A stretch of 64,000 bases of DNA, taken from positions 3,315,351 through 3,379,350 of the forward strand of contig NZ_CP012036.1 of the NCBI RefSeq assembly GCF_001298445.1, in the 5' to 3' direction. Of this stretch, positions 1-9,844 are shown one piece after another. The DNA is from Nostoc piscinale CENA21. Lineage in GTDB: Bacteria > Cyanobacteriota > Cyanobacteriia > Cyanobacteriales > Nostocaceae. The first letter of the stretch is position 1, and the number at the start of each line of letters is the position of its first letter. The translations under genes and the position numbers were made by a program. Below the pieces are notes generated by a model, which had not been told where the DNA came from, made no database searches, and saw only the letters and a list, made by a program, of their open reading frames with translations.

Positions 1-3000
1 TTGTTGATGTTTATTCGCATTATTCAACAATGCAGATAGACTATTTAATGTTGTTTTGGCAATATCGGGCGTAATAATATTAAATGAACTATAACGGATG
101 AGTTGCGCTAACTGGTTTTGCTGTTGTTGTTGCCAAGCAACTATACCAGAAGCAGCAATTAATAATAAAGTAATAGTACTGGTACTACCTAGTAAAAAAC
201 GATTTTTTAGCCGCGCTTGTTTACTGGCTTGAATATATTCTTTTTCTTGGGGTGTGAGGTAATCTTTGTATTTTTGATAATATGCTTCTGCTTCTGTGAG
301 TTGAGTTTTTTGCAGGAGAAAATCTGGGTGTTTTTGCTTCTGCTCCCATTCTTTACGTTTCTTTTCTAAACGCTCTTGTTGATATAAGCGATCGCGGTTT
401 TCATCCAGCCACCAACGCAAGCTCGACCAATGACGAATTAAGATTTCGTGAGCTACTTCTATAGTCACTTCACTTTTGAGCAGTTCTAATTCTTGAGATA
501 TCTGATCAGCAGTACGACTCTGCCCAATATTTGCCTCATTTTCTGTTAAATTGACAACAATTAATTTGGCATCAATAAACTTTTGCAGAGTTTTTTCAAC
601 TAAATATGGTGAATATTTACCTTGTAATAATTGTGATTTTTGAACTTGTTTTTTAGTATCTTCTGTCCCCTGTCCCAGACGAGTTAAAGACAGAAAAATC
701 CATTGGGCTATTTTCTGTTCTTCTGGCGATAAACTATCATAAATCGCTTGAGCTTTGAGTTCTAAAGCTACTTTTATGCCACCAATTTTTTCGCGGTAAG
801 CTGATACTGTTAACTCACCTGTATTTTGGTCGCGGTGTTCCCACAACTGCTCTAAAACAAATTGCAGTAAAGGTAAATCTCCCGCCGATTGTTGTAAATC
901 GCTTAACAGCAGTTCCACTAAACCAGACTGTACTTTTAGTTCTACTTGTTCGGCTGGCTTTTCGATAATCTGGCGATAATTTTCTTCACTCAACCGGGGT
1001 GGAACTAAAACATGAGATGCTTGTAATTTCTGCGATAGTTTAGGTAATTCGAGGCAGGGTGAAATAAAGTCGGCGCGGAGAGTTATGATTAACTTAAAGC
1101 GGTCGGATGCGTATTCTAAAGCTTCTAAAATGATATCTAGAAAAATTTGGCGATTGCTTGTAGCTGCCAGCGTAAAAATTTCTTCAAATTGGTCAATTAT
1201 TAAAACTATTATCGGCTCGTTTCTGGTGCGTAACCAATGAACGAAACCCTCACCACCTAAATGTAATAATCCTTCAGCTTGTAAGGGATTTTCCTCAGCA
1301 TCTGCCATAATTTTGGCTAATTCTTGCAGAGGTTTTTCCCCAGGGCGTAAATATTTAATTAGCCAAGTTTCACTTCCCGGAAGTTGTTTGCCTAATCTTA
1401 ACTGTGCCATTAATCCTGCTTGGACTACGGAAGATTTACCACTCCCAGAAGCACCAACTACTGCCAAAAAAGATTTATGATTAATTTCATTAATTATTCT
1501 TTGGGTGAGAACCTCTTGACCGAAGAAATATTTTGCATCTTTCTCACTAAAAGCTCTTAATCCCATATAAGGACAAATCCCTAAATCAACTCGTTGGGAT
1601 TTTTTCTGCAAAGTTGCAGGTAAAACTTCTATTACTCCCTGCATCCCCCCTAGCCAATAATTACGCCAAATGTGACTTTCTGCAAGTTCGCGCTGTACAC
1701 CCATAATCCAGCCAGCAACAGATAAACCTGTTTGCAAGTTGGCTGTTTGCAAAGTTGTTAGCAAAGCTGTAGCAAATTCTTCGGTATTTTCAATAGTAGC
1801 TGCACCAATAATTAAACACTGGCTAATTTCCGATTCTTGTTGCAAATCTTCCAGCCAATTCTGGAGAAATGCTGTATTTTGTGTATCTATAAGACAATCT
1901 AAAACCACAATTTGTTGAGCAATATTTGACTGACGCAAACTTTGGCGCAACCAATCACGACTAAGTTTAATTTCATCACTAATGACTAAAAAAGCTTCAC
2001 CAGTGGGAGTTTCTTCAATTCTTCCCCGCAGATAAAGTAAAGATGTCGCATCTTCTAAACCGGCTGACGATGCTTGATTGAGTAAGCAATTTTGAATCGC
2101 TTGGCGGACATCTGGCAAATCTCGTGCTTGGGGATGCCAATATTTCAAATCAAACCCACCAGCACCAGCCAGCATTTTACTAATTTCAGGAGTTATTTCC
2201 CCATCGGATAGCCCATTTACTATTAAAGCTTGCCTGTGCGATCGCAGTTCGATTTCTGTGGCTTTATACCCAAGAACTAATTCCCCCACAGCTTCTACAA
2301 CCAATTTGGGTGTTTGCTGTGGTTGTTCTTTTTTTAATCCATCAGTTTCACCACGGCTACGTTTTTGTTGATTAATTAACCGCAGTCCTTGGTTGAGCTT
2401 ATCAATATACTGGAGGGTCTGGTGATAAATATATTTATAGAGTAATTTAACTTCAATTTCCCCTCTCAAATCAGCCGCTTCACCTAATAAACCGCGAATT
2501 AAAAAATAGGTGAACACGCCATGACCTAAATCGGGAAATTCCCACGATAACTGCTCTTTATCACAAGAAAGTAAGGCATAAAATCCTTGACTGTATCCTG
2601 TTTGTTTTTTCTGAACAGCAACTTTTTGCAGTTGTTCTAACATCTGAGGCGTAGGTGAATTTCTCAGAGTAAAACTGCCACTATGACAAGCATCTAAAAT
2701 CACTATTTGTTGAGTAGCTTGACAATTACCTAACACTGTTAAAAGTTCCTGCATTGTCAAACCAGTGTTGAGTAAATCATCTATTTGAGTATGAGGTAAA
2801 CACAACACAGCCTGCTGACTCTCTGGCTCTAATATCCCATGTCCACAAAAATAGAATAAAATTGTATCTTGGGGGTTAGCAGATTTAACTATGTGCTGGA
2901 AACTATCACGAATTTCTGCTAATGATGGTGTTTGTGTTGATTGTGAATGATGCTCAATGATTTCTGTGTAGATAAATTTGTGATTTGCTTGTTTTACAGC

Positions 3001-3129
3001 CTGAGCAAATCCCTGACAATCTGCAACAGCATAACGCAATGCACGCAGATTTTTATCTTGATATTCATTAATCCCAATAACTAAACACCAAAGTTTTTTG
3101 ACATCGGTTTTGATAATAGCACGGGGCAT
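1..3129 (-). CDS. Caspase-like (peptidase C14) / STAND NTPase protein, C-terminus outside window
   Basis: The frame is open from the ATG at 3129 to base 1 (1043 codons) and continues beyond. The N-terminal ~250 residues are a caspase-like peptidase: the His motif FYFCGHG (His97) and Cys motif LDACHSGSF (Cys148) form the expected dyad. A long middle region follows, then the motif PYMGLRAF near residue 525, a P-loop GASGSGKSS near residue 556 and a hydrophobic run ending in IDQFEEIF, typical of STAND-type signalling ATPases. Near residue 985 one hydrophobic segment (LLLIAASGIVAW) predicts a membrane anchor; a sensor domain probably follows outside the window. It is last in an operon with a sigma factor, a small protein and a DUF1822 protein. 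Inference: a signal-gated protease switch for stress, cell death or phage defence. The catalytic dyad looks intact; the trigger is unknown. Confidence 0.85.
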   Translation of the reverse strand, partial: MPRAIIKTDVKKLWCLVIGINEYQDKNLRALRYAVADCQGFAQAVKQANHKFIYTEIIEHHSQSTQTPSLAEIRDSFQHIVKSANPQDTILFYFCGHGILEPESQQAVLCLPHTQIDDLLNTGLTMQELLTVLGNCQATQQIVILDACHSGSFTLRNSPTPQMLEQLQKVAVQKKQTGYSQGFYALLSCDKEQLSWEFPDLGHGVFTYFLIRGLLGEAADLRGEIEVKLLYKYIYHQTLQYIDKLNQGLRLINQQKRSRGETDGLKKEQPQQTPKLVVEAVGELVLGYKATEIELRSHRQALIVNGLSDGEITPEISKMLAGAGGFDLKYWHPQARDLPDVRQAIQNCLLNQASSAGLEDATSLLYLRGRIEETPTGEAFLVISDEIKLSRDWLRQSLRQSNIAQQIVVLDCLIDTQNTAFLQNWLEDLQQESEISQCLIIGAATIENTEEFATALLTTLQTANLQTGLSVAGWIMGVQRELAESHIWRNYWLGGMQGVIEVLPATLQKKSQRVDLGICPYMGLRAFSEKDAKYFFGQEVLTQRIINEINHKSFLAVVGASGSGKSSVVQAGLMAQLRLGKQLPGSETWLIKYLRPGEKPLQELAKIMADAEENPLQAEGLLHLGGEGFVHWLRTRNEPIIVLIIDQFEEIFTLAATSNRQIFLDIILEALEYASDRFKLIITLRADFISPCLELPKLSQKLQASHVLVPPRLSEENYRQIIEKPAEQVELKVQSGLVELLLSDLQQSAGDLPLLQFVLEQLWEHRDQNTGELTVSAYREKIGGIKVALELKAQAIYDSLSPEEQKIAQWIFLSLTRLGQGTEDTKKQVQKSQLLQGKYSPYLVEKTLQKFIDAKLIVVNLTENEANIGQSRTADQISQELELLKSEVTIEVAHEILIRHWSSLRWWLDENRDRLYQQERLEKKRKEWEQKQKHPDFLLQKTQLTEAEAYYQKYKDYLTPQEKEYIQASKQARLKNRFLLGSTSTITLLLIAASGIVAWQQQQQNQLAQLIRYSSFNIITPDIAKTTLNSLSALLNNANKHQQ

Positions 3130-3275
3130 ATTTGGAAAATATTCTAAGTATAAGTAGAAGGACTAGCTTATTGAGCATTGAGCGGAGTCGAAATGCGTCT
3201 TCTAAAAATTTTGTCTATCTATAATTTGATTTACTAATTTTTCAACGCAGAGTTAAGCTGAGAGTTGATAGAACT

Positions 3276-4448
3276 TTAAAATCTCAATATTTCTCGCTCA
3301 TAGTTTTCTGGCGTTGGTTCAATCTCCCATACCAAACCTTCACCCGCTTCTAGTTGTAATTCAATTGCTAACTTTTCTGTCGCTGTATCCGCAACACATT
3401 CATTATCGGGAAATGGTTGTAAATCTTCAGTTAATAAACGGAATTTAAAGCCGCTAGGAATTAAACCTTGTAATGATAAACTCTGCAATTCTATAATCCA
3501 AAATCCTGATGTAATATTACCTGGAGATTGCACTTGTAGCTCGTAATTTTGACCAGCAATTATCAGATGGCGAGTCAAAATTACTGGCTCATTTGTTTGA
3601 GCTATGCCTCTACTACCAAAACTAGTTTCTAAATCTAAATAGTTCCAACCCAGTTGTTGAGCTAAATCAGAAATTCCTGTTTGTACCCATTGAATAATTG
3701 ACCACTGTTGGGGAATTCCTGTGCGTAATTCATATAATCTTTGTCTCCAACCGCCATGTTCTAGCAATGCGCCCCATAAGCTAAAGGGAATTGCAATTCG
3801 AGGAAATATTAAACCTGGATTGCCTAATCTTTCTAGTAAATTATTTGCTTGCGCTAATGATAAATTAGGTAGAGGTTCCACTTCAGTTTTTGTTGGTATA
3901 TCAGGACAAAGTTGACGAGTTACCCACAATAAATCTAAGTCGTGGATCAGGTCTTCATAATCTAAAGCATAAGTGCGATCGCCTGCACTATAATTAGTTT
4001 GTTGTTTGAGTTGTAAGTGGGTTGTATATCCCCAAACTTTTACCAAACCATCTTCAGTATTAACTTGCACAGCTAAATAATAATCACCAGCCCAACTGGG
4101 AATATCCACCCATTCTTGGGGGACACGAATTTCATTGATATCAATTGCTAAACTCGGAATTAATATTAGCCGAGTTTGATTAATAGTAATCGCTGTACCA
4201 TTTACTACTTCCCAAAAGCTATGCAAAACAGCAAGATTTGGTGCAGGTTTGGCGATAATTCCCCATATTTCTTCTAGCCAAGGTAAAACAGTTAACAAGC
4301 AAAGTCGATTTAAATAAGCTTGTAGGCGAGTGCTGAGTGTGGAAAAATTTTGACTTTGCTGCCAAGCTGCATCCTGTATAGTTTCTGATATCTCTATACA
4401 AGATTCGATGGCAATAGTTGATATAGGTAGAGAATTAAGATAGTTCAT
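3276..4448 (-). CDS. DUF1822 family protein
   Basis: 390 residues, soluble, with no signal peptide or membrane span. Length, the N-terminal motif WQQSQNFS and the Trp- and Pro-rich body match the cyanobacterial DUF1822 family, whose biochemical role is not known to me. It starts 7 bp after the stop of the 53-residue gene and lies upstream of the caspase-STAND gene on the same strand, so the genes are probably co-transcribed. DUF1822 genes often sit beside sigma-factor-like and caspase or CHAT genes in filamentous cyanobacteria (recalled knowledge), which suggests a regulatory or scaffold role in that module. The family call is by eye. Confidence 0.7.
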   Translation of the reverse strand: MNYLNSLPISTIAIESCIEISETIQDAAWQQSQNFSTLSTRLQAYLNRLCLLTVLPWLEEIWGIIAKPAPNLAVLHSFWEVVNGTAITINQTRLILIPSLAIDINEIRVPQEWVDIPSWAGDYYLAVQVNTEDGLVKVWGYTTHLQLKQQTNYSAGDRTYALDYEDLIHDLDLLWVTRQLCPDIPTKTEVEPLPNLSLAQANNLLERLGNPGLIFPRIAIPFSLWGALLEHGGWRQRLYELRTGIPQQWSIIQWVQTGISDLAQQLGWNYLDLETSFGSRGIAQTNEPVILTRHLIIAGQNYELQVQSPGNITSGFWIIELQSLSLQGLIPSGFKFRLLTEDLQPFPDNECVADTATEKLAIELQLEAGEGLVWEIEPTPENYEREILRF

Positions 4449-4455
4449 GATTTGA

Positions 4456-4617
4456 TTATCTGTTGAACTGTGTCAATTGATATTCTTTCCTACTGCTAAT
4501 TTCATCTACTCCCTCATGAATAGCGGCGAGGAATTTAATCTCTTGAATTATGTGGTGAATTGAAACATCTGGTGGCAGACGTTTGATTAATTCAATTACT
4601 TTTTGTTGGTCGCTCAT
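4456..4617 (-). CDS. Small hypothetical protein (53 aa), antitoxin-like composition
   Basis: I place the start at the ATG at 4617 (MSDQQKVIELIKRLPPD). An upstream in-frame start at 4713 would overlap the sigma gene, pass through a dispersed repeat (4647-4674) and add a hydrophobic stretch unlike the rest. The 53 residues form a short helical protein. The pattern IKRLPPDVSIHHIIQEI resembles small cyanobacterial proteins annotated as antitoxin-like, but no toxin partner is beside it. It lies between the sigma and DUF1822 genes in one operon, so a role as a small adaptor or inhibitor in that system is possible (inference). Confidence 0.55.
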   Translation of the reverse strand: MSDQQKVIELIKRLPPDVSIHHIIQEIKFLAAIHEGVDEISSRKEYQLTQFNR

Positions 4618-4646
4618 AAAACAATATCTTGTGAAATTTATATTAC

Positions 4647-4674
4647 GAACCACAGAGACGCAGAGAGCGCAGAG
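4647..4674. repeat. Dispersed 'cagagacgcagag' repeat fragment
   Basis: A short purine-rich stretch built from CAGAGACGCAGAG-like units. Related text occurs at 27872-27886 and 61324-61340, so it belongs to a repeat family scattered through this genome. It lies in the leader between the sigma gene and the 53-residue gene. Confidence 0.5.
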
Positions 4675-4702
4675 TAGGAGATTACTGATAATAATGAATC
4701 TG

Positions 4703-5890
4703 CTATCCTTCATTATGATTTCTGTAGTATTTCTCTAGCCATTCATCAATTAATCCATTCATGTTATTGATTACGTTGGGAGTCAGAGAAATATTCTGGG
4801 TGGTTTGCGACCATTGCGCTAAAGTGATGAGTGATTCAGATTTAAATTTTTGGAGTCGGCGCACCACAGTTGGCTGAGATATTCCGAGCTTTAGAGATAT
4901 TTCTTTTTGGGTGAGTTCTTCACCGTAGTACATTTTCAGTAGCTCTTGTTTTTGTGCGTCAAGATTATTGATGCTATTGCTTAACAGGGAATTTATCTCT
5001 GCCCAAAGAGATTTACGGATTTGTGCTTCTTCCTCATCCAGTAGTTTTGTCAAGGGAGTAGCATCGCCACTGGGTAAGATATCTTGCAATGTATTGTCTT
5101 CGTTAAATACCGACGCATCTAAAGAAGCAGTGGGTGGAGCCGTATAAGCACGAATAGCTCTGATACAAGCTTCCAAGCATTTTTGGATAGTTTTAGCATC
5201 TGATGGTGGTAGTTGCTGAATTCGTTCTTGATTGTAAAGTTGGGCGATCGCTTCCCATACAATCAAATCAGGGGCGGTAAGCTGGCGGTTTCCTTTGGGT
5301 TTTGTGGGCGCATAAATCACCTTGAAGCATTCCCACGCAAAAATATAAGGCGCAATTTCTGTAGCGGATAACCCACGTTGTACTAAAGCTTTATGAAGCA
5401 ATTTTTGACTACTGTGTAATAATAACGACCAATCGCTTCTAATACTTGCTTCTTCTAGCCCTTCTTTGAGTAGTCCATCTTTAATGAGATTACAGAACAC
5501 CCGGTAAGCAAAGGCTTCTAAATTAGTCTGTCGCTGGGGGTCAAATCCTGTGAATACCTTATCAATATATGCGATCGCTATTTGAAAATAGTCCGCTGAA
5601 GTATACTGTGGCAACGTAAATCGCGGTTTGACTTTTGCCGCCGCTTTGTAACCAACTTCTTGTAAGTAAGCATACAAATGACCCCTCGCCAGACTTTTTG
5701 GCTGATTTTGCCAAACCTCGTGCCAGTATAATGCCCAATCAGAGGTGGAGCGTTCTGCGGCAGGATACTGATTGAGGTAATTACTCATATTGCGATAGAG
5801 CTTGCTATCCGTGACCCATTTTGTTGAACCGCCTGATGAAAATTGCAGAAAGCTCGAAAAAATCTCAACAATTTCTTGACGAGGGTGCAT
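4703..5890 (-). CDS. Sigma-70-like factor with C-terminal region 4 HTH
   Basis: 395 residues. Residues ~330-370 read as sigma region 4: LLKMYYGEELTQKEISLKLG then ISQPTVVRRLQKFK, a clear helix-turn-helix for -35 recognition. The first ~300 residues are helical and do not show an obvious region 2, so this is an atypical or highly diverged sigma-like regulator rather than a standard group 2 or ECF factor. It heads the minus-strand operon with the 53-residue protein, DUF1822 protein and caspase-STAND protein, and is divergent from a secreted protein gene at 6029. Inference: it drives its own operon and perhaps the divergent gene. Binding to core RNA polymerase is not shown by the sequence. Confidence 0.7.
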   Translation of the reverse strand: MHPRQEIVEIFSSFLQFSSGGSTKWVTDSKLYRNMSNYLNQYPAAERSTSDWALYWHEVWQNQPKSLARGHLYAYLQEVGYKAAAKVKPRFTLPQYTSADYFQIAIAYIDKVFTGFDPQRQTNLEAFAYRVFCNLIKDGLLKEGLEEASIRSDWSLLLHSSQKLLHKALVQRGLSATEIAPYIFAWECFKVIYAPTKPKGNRQLTAPDLIVWEAIAQLYNQERIQQLPPSDAKTIQKCLEACIRAIRAYTAPPTASLDASVFNEDNTLQDILPSGDATPLTKLLDEEEAQIRKSLWAEINSLLSNSINNLDAQKQELLKMYYGEELTQKEISLKLGISQPTVVRRLQKFKSESLITLAQWSQTTQNISLTPNVINNMNGLIDEWLEKYYRNHNEG

Positions 5891-5957
5891 GAATTGACGT
5901 GTTTAACTCTATTTTCATGATTTACAAATTATCTTTACATAATATTTAAGAACCAGA

Positions 5958-5990
5958 GGGAAATACCTACGAATATTTTCAGAATTTCCC
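5958..5990. promoter_or_regulatory. Inverted repeat in the divergent sigma / secreted-protein promoter region
   Basis: GGGAAAT (5958-5964) and ATTTCCC (5984-5990) form a perfect 7-bp inverted repeat within the 138-bp divergent spacer. A shared operator is possible; short repeats of this size also arise by chance in AT-rich DNA. Confidence 0.25.
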
Positions 5991-6028
5991 CAGTATATGA
6001 CCATAGTTGAAGTTTTCTGGAGTTAGCG

Positions 6029-7417
6029 ATGAATAACCGCAAGTTAAACCCACAACACAGAAGATTGATGTATGCGATCGCTACTTTCATGATTCCTCTG
6101 TATACTGTGACAACAACAACAAATAGTTATGCCAATGTCCCAGAAAAAGCAGAATTGTACCAAATTTTAGGCAATCATGAACTGTCAATTCGTCGTGGTT
6201 CTAACTATGGCCCTGCTGTTGTTGGTAGTTTTTTACAAAAAGTGTATGATACTTTATTTCTTCCAGGTAATGGTAAATCCTTTGCACAATTACGCTTTCA
6301 AAATGCGGCTGGAAAGGATATGGGATTACAACTCCAAGCCAGTACTAAAAATAAACAATTAACACTTTATTACTTACCTTGTACAGCTAAACAAGGAGAT
6401 TCTTTACTCATAGAATGGGCAAATCAAGGTAGTGGCAACCGTGCTTGTGAGTATGGCGTGCGTGTACAGCGTGGTGTCCGTACTCAAACGAAATTTATAG
6501 ATAAAAGTCCATCTAATTTTGAGCCTGCTAAACAGTTATTTATAGCCCAAAGTTCTGGTACTAAATTGCAATATTGTAGTGTTGTTGCCGCAGATGGTCG
6601 CGGCTGGAGTGGGGTTTCAGCCAGTGACCCTTGTGAAGAACCAATGCAACAATGTCAGACAAGTGGCGGTAAAGAATGTGCGGCGATTACTAGAGATGAA
6701 TGGAGTCTCAGAAATGAGAACTTAATTGCCACTGTCAAATGTGCCAATAATCAATCTTTTAGTGAAAAAAGTAGTGGTTCTGCAATGAAAGATGTAGTAG
6801 CCAAACTTTGGGAAGAATCTCAAAATCAAAAAGCCAAATTTTGTGCGCTGCATGTAATTAATTCTGAGCAAGATGAGGTGATTATCGCTCCTAAAGTTCC
6901 GGAGAAGAATTTGTTTCAAACCCGCAATACACCCAATGGAATTCAAGTAGATGTCATAGCGGGAATCGCCAGTGTAATCTCAGCTAAAAATCCCCAAGGT
7001 GTTACACTCAAACCAGGACAAAGATATAACTATAATGGAGAAGATCAAGAAGATAAAATTGAAACTTTTGATAATCAAATTGAATCCATTGAATTACAAG
7101 TTTATCAAGCTGAAGCCAGAGGTTTAAAACTCTGCGACCAAGAACAAGTGAGTGGTGGTCAACAGGGTGATAGCAGAGAAATTCAACTCACAGCTAATGA
7201 AGGTCAAATTAATATCAGTTATGAAATGTATAATGTTCCTGATAGATTAAAAGTCAGCTATGAAGGGCAAACTCTTATAGATACAGATTTTGTCTCAGGT
7301 AGTAATAAAGTATCTGCGAAGTTTAAAGGTAATTCTGGACGAGTTAAGGTAGAAGTCGTTGGTAATAAAGATATATCAACCACTCAGTGGAAATATACAC
7401 TTTATTGTCCACAATAA
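6029..7417 (+). CDS. Secreted protein of unknown function, FecR-like features
   Basis: 462 residues. The ATG at 6029 is preceded by CTGGAG at 6018-6023. The N-terminus has a basic start and hydrophobic core (MYAIATFMIPLYTV) ending near NSYANV, a likely Sec signal peptide. The mature part contains a segment around residues 40-90 (LSIRRGS, LPGNGKSFAQLRF) reminiscent of FecR-type cyanobacterial proteins, a Cys-containing middle (many paired Cys, consistent with an oxidising compartment) and a C-terminal beta-rich repeat-like domain with the pattern YEMYNVPDRLKVSYEGQ and a final W-KYTLYCP. I recognise this C-terminal pattern from other cyanobacterial extracellular proteins but not its function. 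It is divergent from the sigma operon, so it may be its target or input. Confidence 0.65.
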   Translation: MNNRKLNPQHRRLMYAIATFMIPLYTVTTTTNSYANVPEKAELYQILGNHELSIRRGSNYGPAVVGSFLQKVYDTLFLPGNGKSFAQLRFQNAAGKDMGLQLQASTKNKQLTLYYLPCTAKQGDSLLIEWANQGSGNRACEYGVRVQRGVRTQTKFIDKSPSNFEPAKQLFIAQSSGTKLQYCSVVAADGRGWSGVSASDPCEEPMQQCQTSGGKECAAITRDEWSLRNENLIATVKCANNQSFSEKSSGSAMKDVVAKLWEESQNQKAKFCALHVINSEQDEVIIAPKVPEKNLFQTRNTPNGIQVDVIAGIASVISAKNPQGVTLKPGQRYNYNGEDQEDKIETFDNQIESIELQVYQAEARGLKLCDQEQVSGGQQGDSREIQLTANEGQINISYEMYNVPDRLKVSYEGQTLIDTDFVSGSNKVSAKFKGNSGRVKVEVVGNKDISTTQWKYTLYCPQ

Positions 7418-7419
7418 AA

Positions 7420-7482
7420 TAGCCCATCATCCTGAAATCTAGGGCTACATAAACAAAGTCCGCACGACCAACTGCGCGGACT
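7420..7482. terminator. Two stem-loops between convergent genes
   Basis: TAGCCC (7420-7425) pairs with GGGCTA (7442-7447), and AGTCCGC (7457-7463) pairs with GCGGACT (7476-7482). They lie between the stops of the plus-strand gene ending 7417 and the minus-strand gene ending 7510, fitting transcription termination from both sides. There is no long U-tract. Confidence 0.5.
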
Positions 7483-7509
7483 ATTTAACATTAATTTAGA
7501 TAAGATTTT

Positions 7510-9472
7510 CTAGAATGGGATACGGAAAATGCGCCCACCACCAGTACTTTCTTTAATTACTAAAGTTAGATTTTGTGAACCTTGACTATTCCAAGTTTGC
7601 CCTAACACTTGCACTTCACCTTTAATTGTTCCCTGGGCTGGAACCTGTGCTTGAGCAGATGAAAATCTGGTTTTCAATTTCTTGCCACTTTCTGTTACTA
7701 CTTCAGCATATAAAGGCACAAAAGCAAAGGGGCGATCGCTGCGATTTTCCACAATAAAATTAATTGTGAAGTTTCGATTACTTTCGACTTTACCACCATC
7801 TATGCGAATTTCTACATTATCTCTGGTTTGAACGGCTGCGATCGCTACTATCCCGCGTGTCGGTTTACTTCCAGTATTAATATTACCTTTAGGGGGTTTT
7901 TTAGCTGGCTGAGATCCAGGACTTGTCGTCGCAATACTCGGAGTTACCCCTTGAATTAAATCCTGAATTTCTTTGTGTTTTTTCACTCCTTCAAAAGCAT
8001 AACGATTGTAATTATTACTTTGAATTAAATTTTCTAAATATGTGACTCGCTCTGCGGGAGCCGGGTGAGTAGATTGCCAAGAAGTTTCTGCTTTTTTGCC
8101 AGATTTAGCATTTAAGGTTGCCATTAAATTCCGCAAACCATCCGCAGCATAGCCAGCCTTAGTTAACACTCTCGTACCTAAAATATCTGCTTGGCGTTCA
8201 TTTTCTCGGCTATATTCTTTACCCACCATTTCTTGTAACATATCCGGCATAGGAATGACATTACTTAAGCTGCTAATAAACTTACCTTGGGCAACACGTT
8301 GAAAACCATGAGACAGCACAGCATGAGCAAGTTCATGACTTAATAAACCTGCCAATTCTGCTTCCGAATTAGCAGCCAAAATTGCTCCTGTATTTACAAA
8401 AACTTTACCTCCAGGTAAGGCAAAAGCATTAATTGAACTGTCTTGAATGATATAGTATTCATAATCAAACTTGCGCCCCATCAAAGGTTCTAGTCTACCG
8501 CCAATTCCGCGCACATAATTGAGAACTTGGGGGTCTTCTAATAACTTACCTTCTTGTTGATATTGTTTAACTAATTTATCAGCAACTTCCTTACCAAAAG
8601 CAGATTCACCTTGCAAAAGCATAGATACTGTTTCAAAACTGGAAACTCCCGCTTGCCAATCTTTTGTTCTAAATGCTTTTACACCACCTACTACTGCGCT
8701 AAAAATACCTTGGAATCGTAAATCATCATTCTGCTTGGCGTGATGACGTTGGAGATTTTTTTCTGCAAGTTGTTCAAACTCTGGTGCTTCTGGATAATCA
8801 ACATAAATTGTGGCAAATTGTCTGGCTGCAATGGAAGCTTCTAAGAATTTTTTTTTCTTTTTCTAAAGCTTTAATTTTCGCTTTGAGTAATTCTGGCTCA
8901 TCAGGATATAATTCTACGGCTCTTTCGAGAACTTCTAGGGCATTTTTTGGCTGTCCATCTTTGGCACTATTTTTACAAGCATCTGGTTTATTCTGACAAG
9001 CTTCAGCTAACAGTAAATGACCTTTGATAAATTCTGGATAATTACTGAGTAATAGTTGCAGAGGTAGAAAAATCTTACTGTCTAAATTTTGTTGTAAACC
9101 TTCATTGGCATTCCGCCAGTATACTTGACCATCTCCCGGCAGCTGTTCAACTTCATAAATCGCAGTACGTCTTCTATCACTAGCTGCAAACTCAGGTTTT
9201 ACTTTGCGGTAAAGATTTTCTGCTGCTTGGAGTTGTCCTTTTTGATAGAGTTCATCGGCTTCTGCAAAGGTTTGAAAGCGGCTGATGGCTGAGGAATTTT
9301 GCGCCAGCTTTAGATTTGTAATTTGTGGTTGGCGATATGTAGCGGTTCCTGATTCAGCATAAACCTTGAAGTTGCTTCCTAGTAAACAACTGCCAGTTGT
9401 CACGCCCAAAATTAAGCTCAATTTCACAGCTTGAGCAACTGCAAATGCTCTAGTCATAGAATTTGCCTTCAA
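7510..9472 (-). CDS. M48-family metalloprotease with TPR-like N-terminus, frameshifted at an A9 run
   Basis: Two reading frames together make one protein. The first (9472-8798) has a signal peptide (LSLILGVTTGSCLLG), then a TPR-like helical region (ADELYQKGQLQAAENLYRK). The second (from 8622) carries the M48 zinc site HELAHAVLSHG at about 8320-8350 and a C-terminal beta domain. Between them the text reads on in the second frame (KKFLEASIAARQF, then QRHHAKQNDDLRFQGIFSAV) if one A is removed from the coding-strand A9 run at 8848-8856. The repaired product is ~653 residues, a periplasmic or envelope-associated peptidase of the M48/TPR type known in cyanobacteria. As written, translation from 9472 stops at 8798 without the active site. 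The cause is a sequencing error, a real mutation or RNA polymerase slippage on A9. Confidence 0.8.
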
Positions 9473-9844
9473 TTCATCTGAATAAAATTACTGCGTGATT
9501 TTACGGTTTATTCATTTGCACCACTAGGAATTACGCAAGCAGACAAAAAATCAAGGATTTGGGGAAGGATGAAAGGGTGTAGGTGTTAAAAACTCTTACG
9601 CCATTCTTAACAGACAACCTTTGTAGATGAGTCTTAGATACTAATCTGGTTTGATTGTTGAAGTTATATGTACAGGTAGAGAGTGGGAAAGAGGATTTTT
9701 CGGATTTACTGTATTTTTTCCCAAATCAAATCATAGTCCTATTGTAATAATTTTATGAAACCAGTTGTCTGATGTTTAAACAACTAGTTTGATTCATCTT
9801 GGATAAAACTTTGAGATATTACTGTAACAAATAGTAATGATTTT
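9473..9844. other. Intergenic, divergent promoter region
   Basis: 372 bp between the minus-strand protease gene and the plus-strand membrane protein gene. AT-rich; it must hold both promoters, but I cannot point to convincing -35/-10 pairs. No conserved small ORF or RNA is evident. Confidence 0.4.

Noticed and set aside
4456..4713. 85-residue version of the small protein starting at 4713
   Set aside because: The extra N-terminus crosses a dispersed repeat and overlaps the sigma gene; the ATG at 4617 gives a compact conserved-looking protein.
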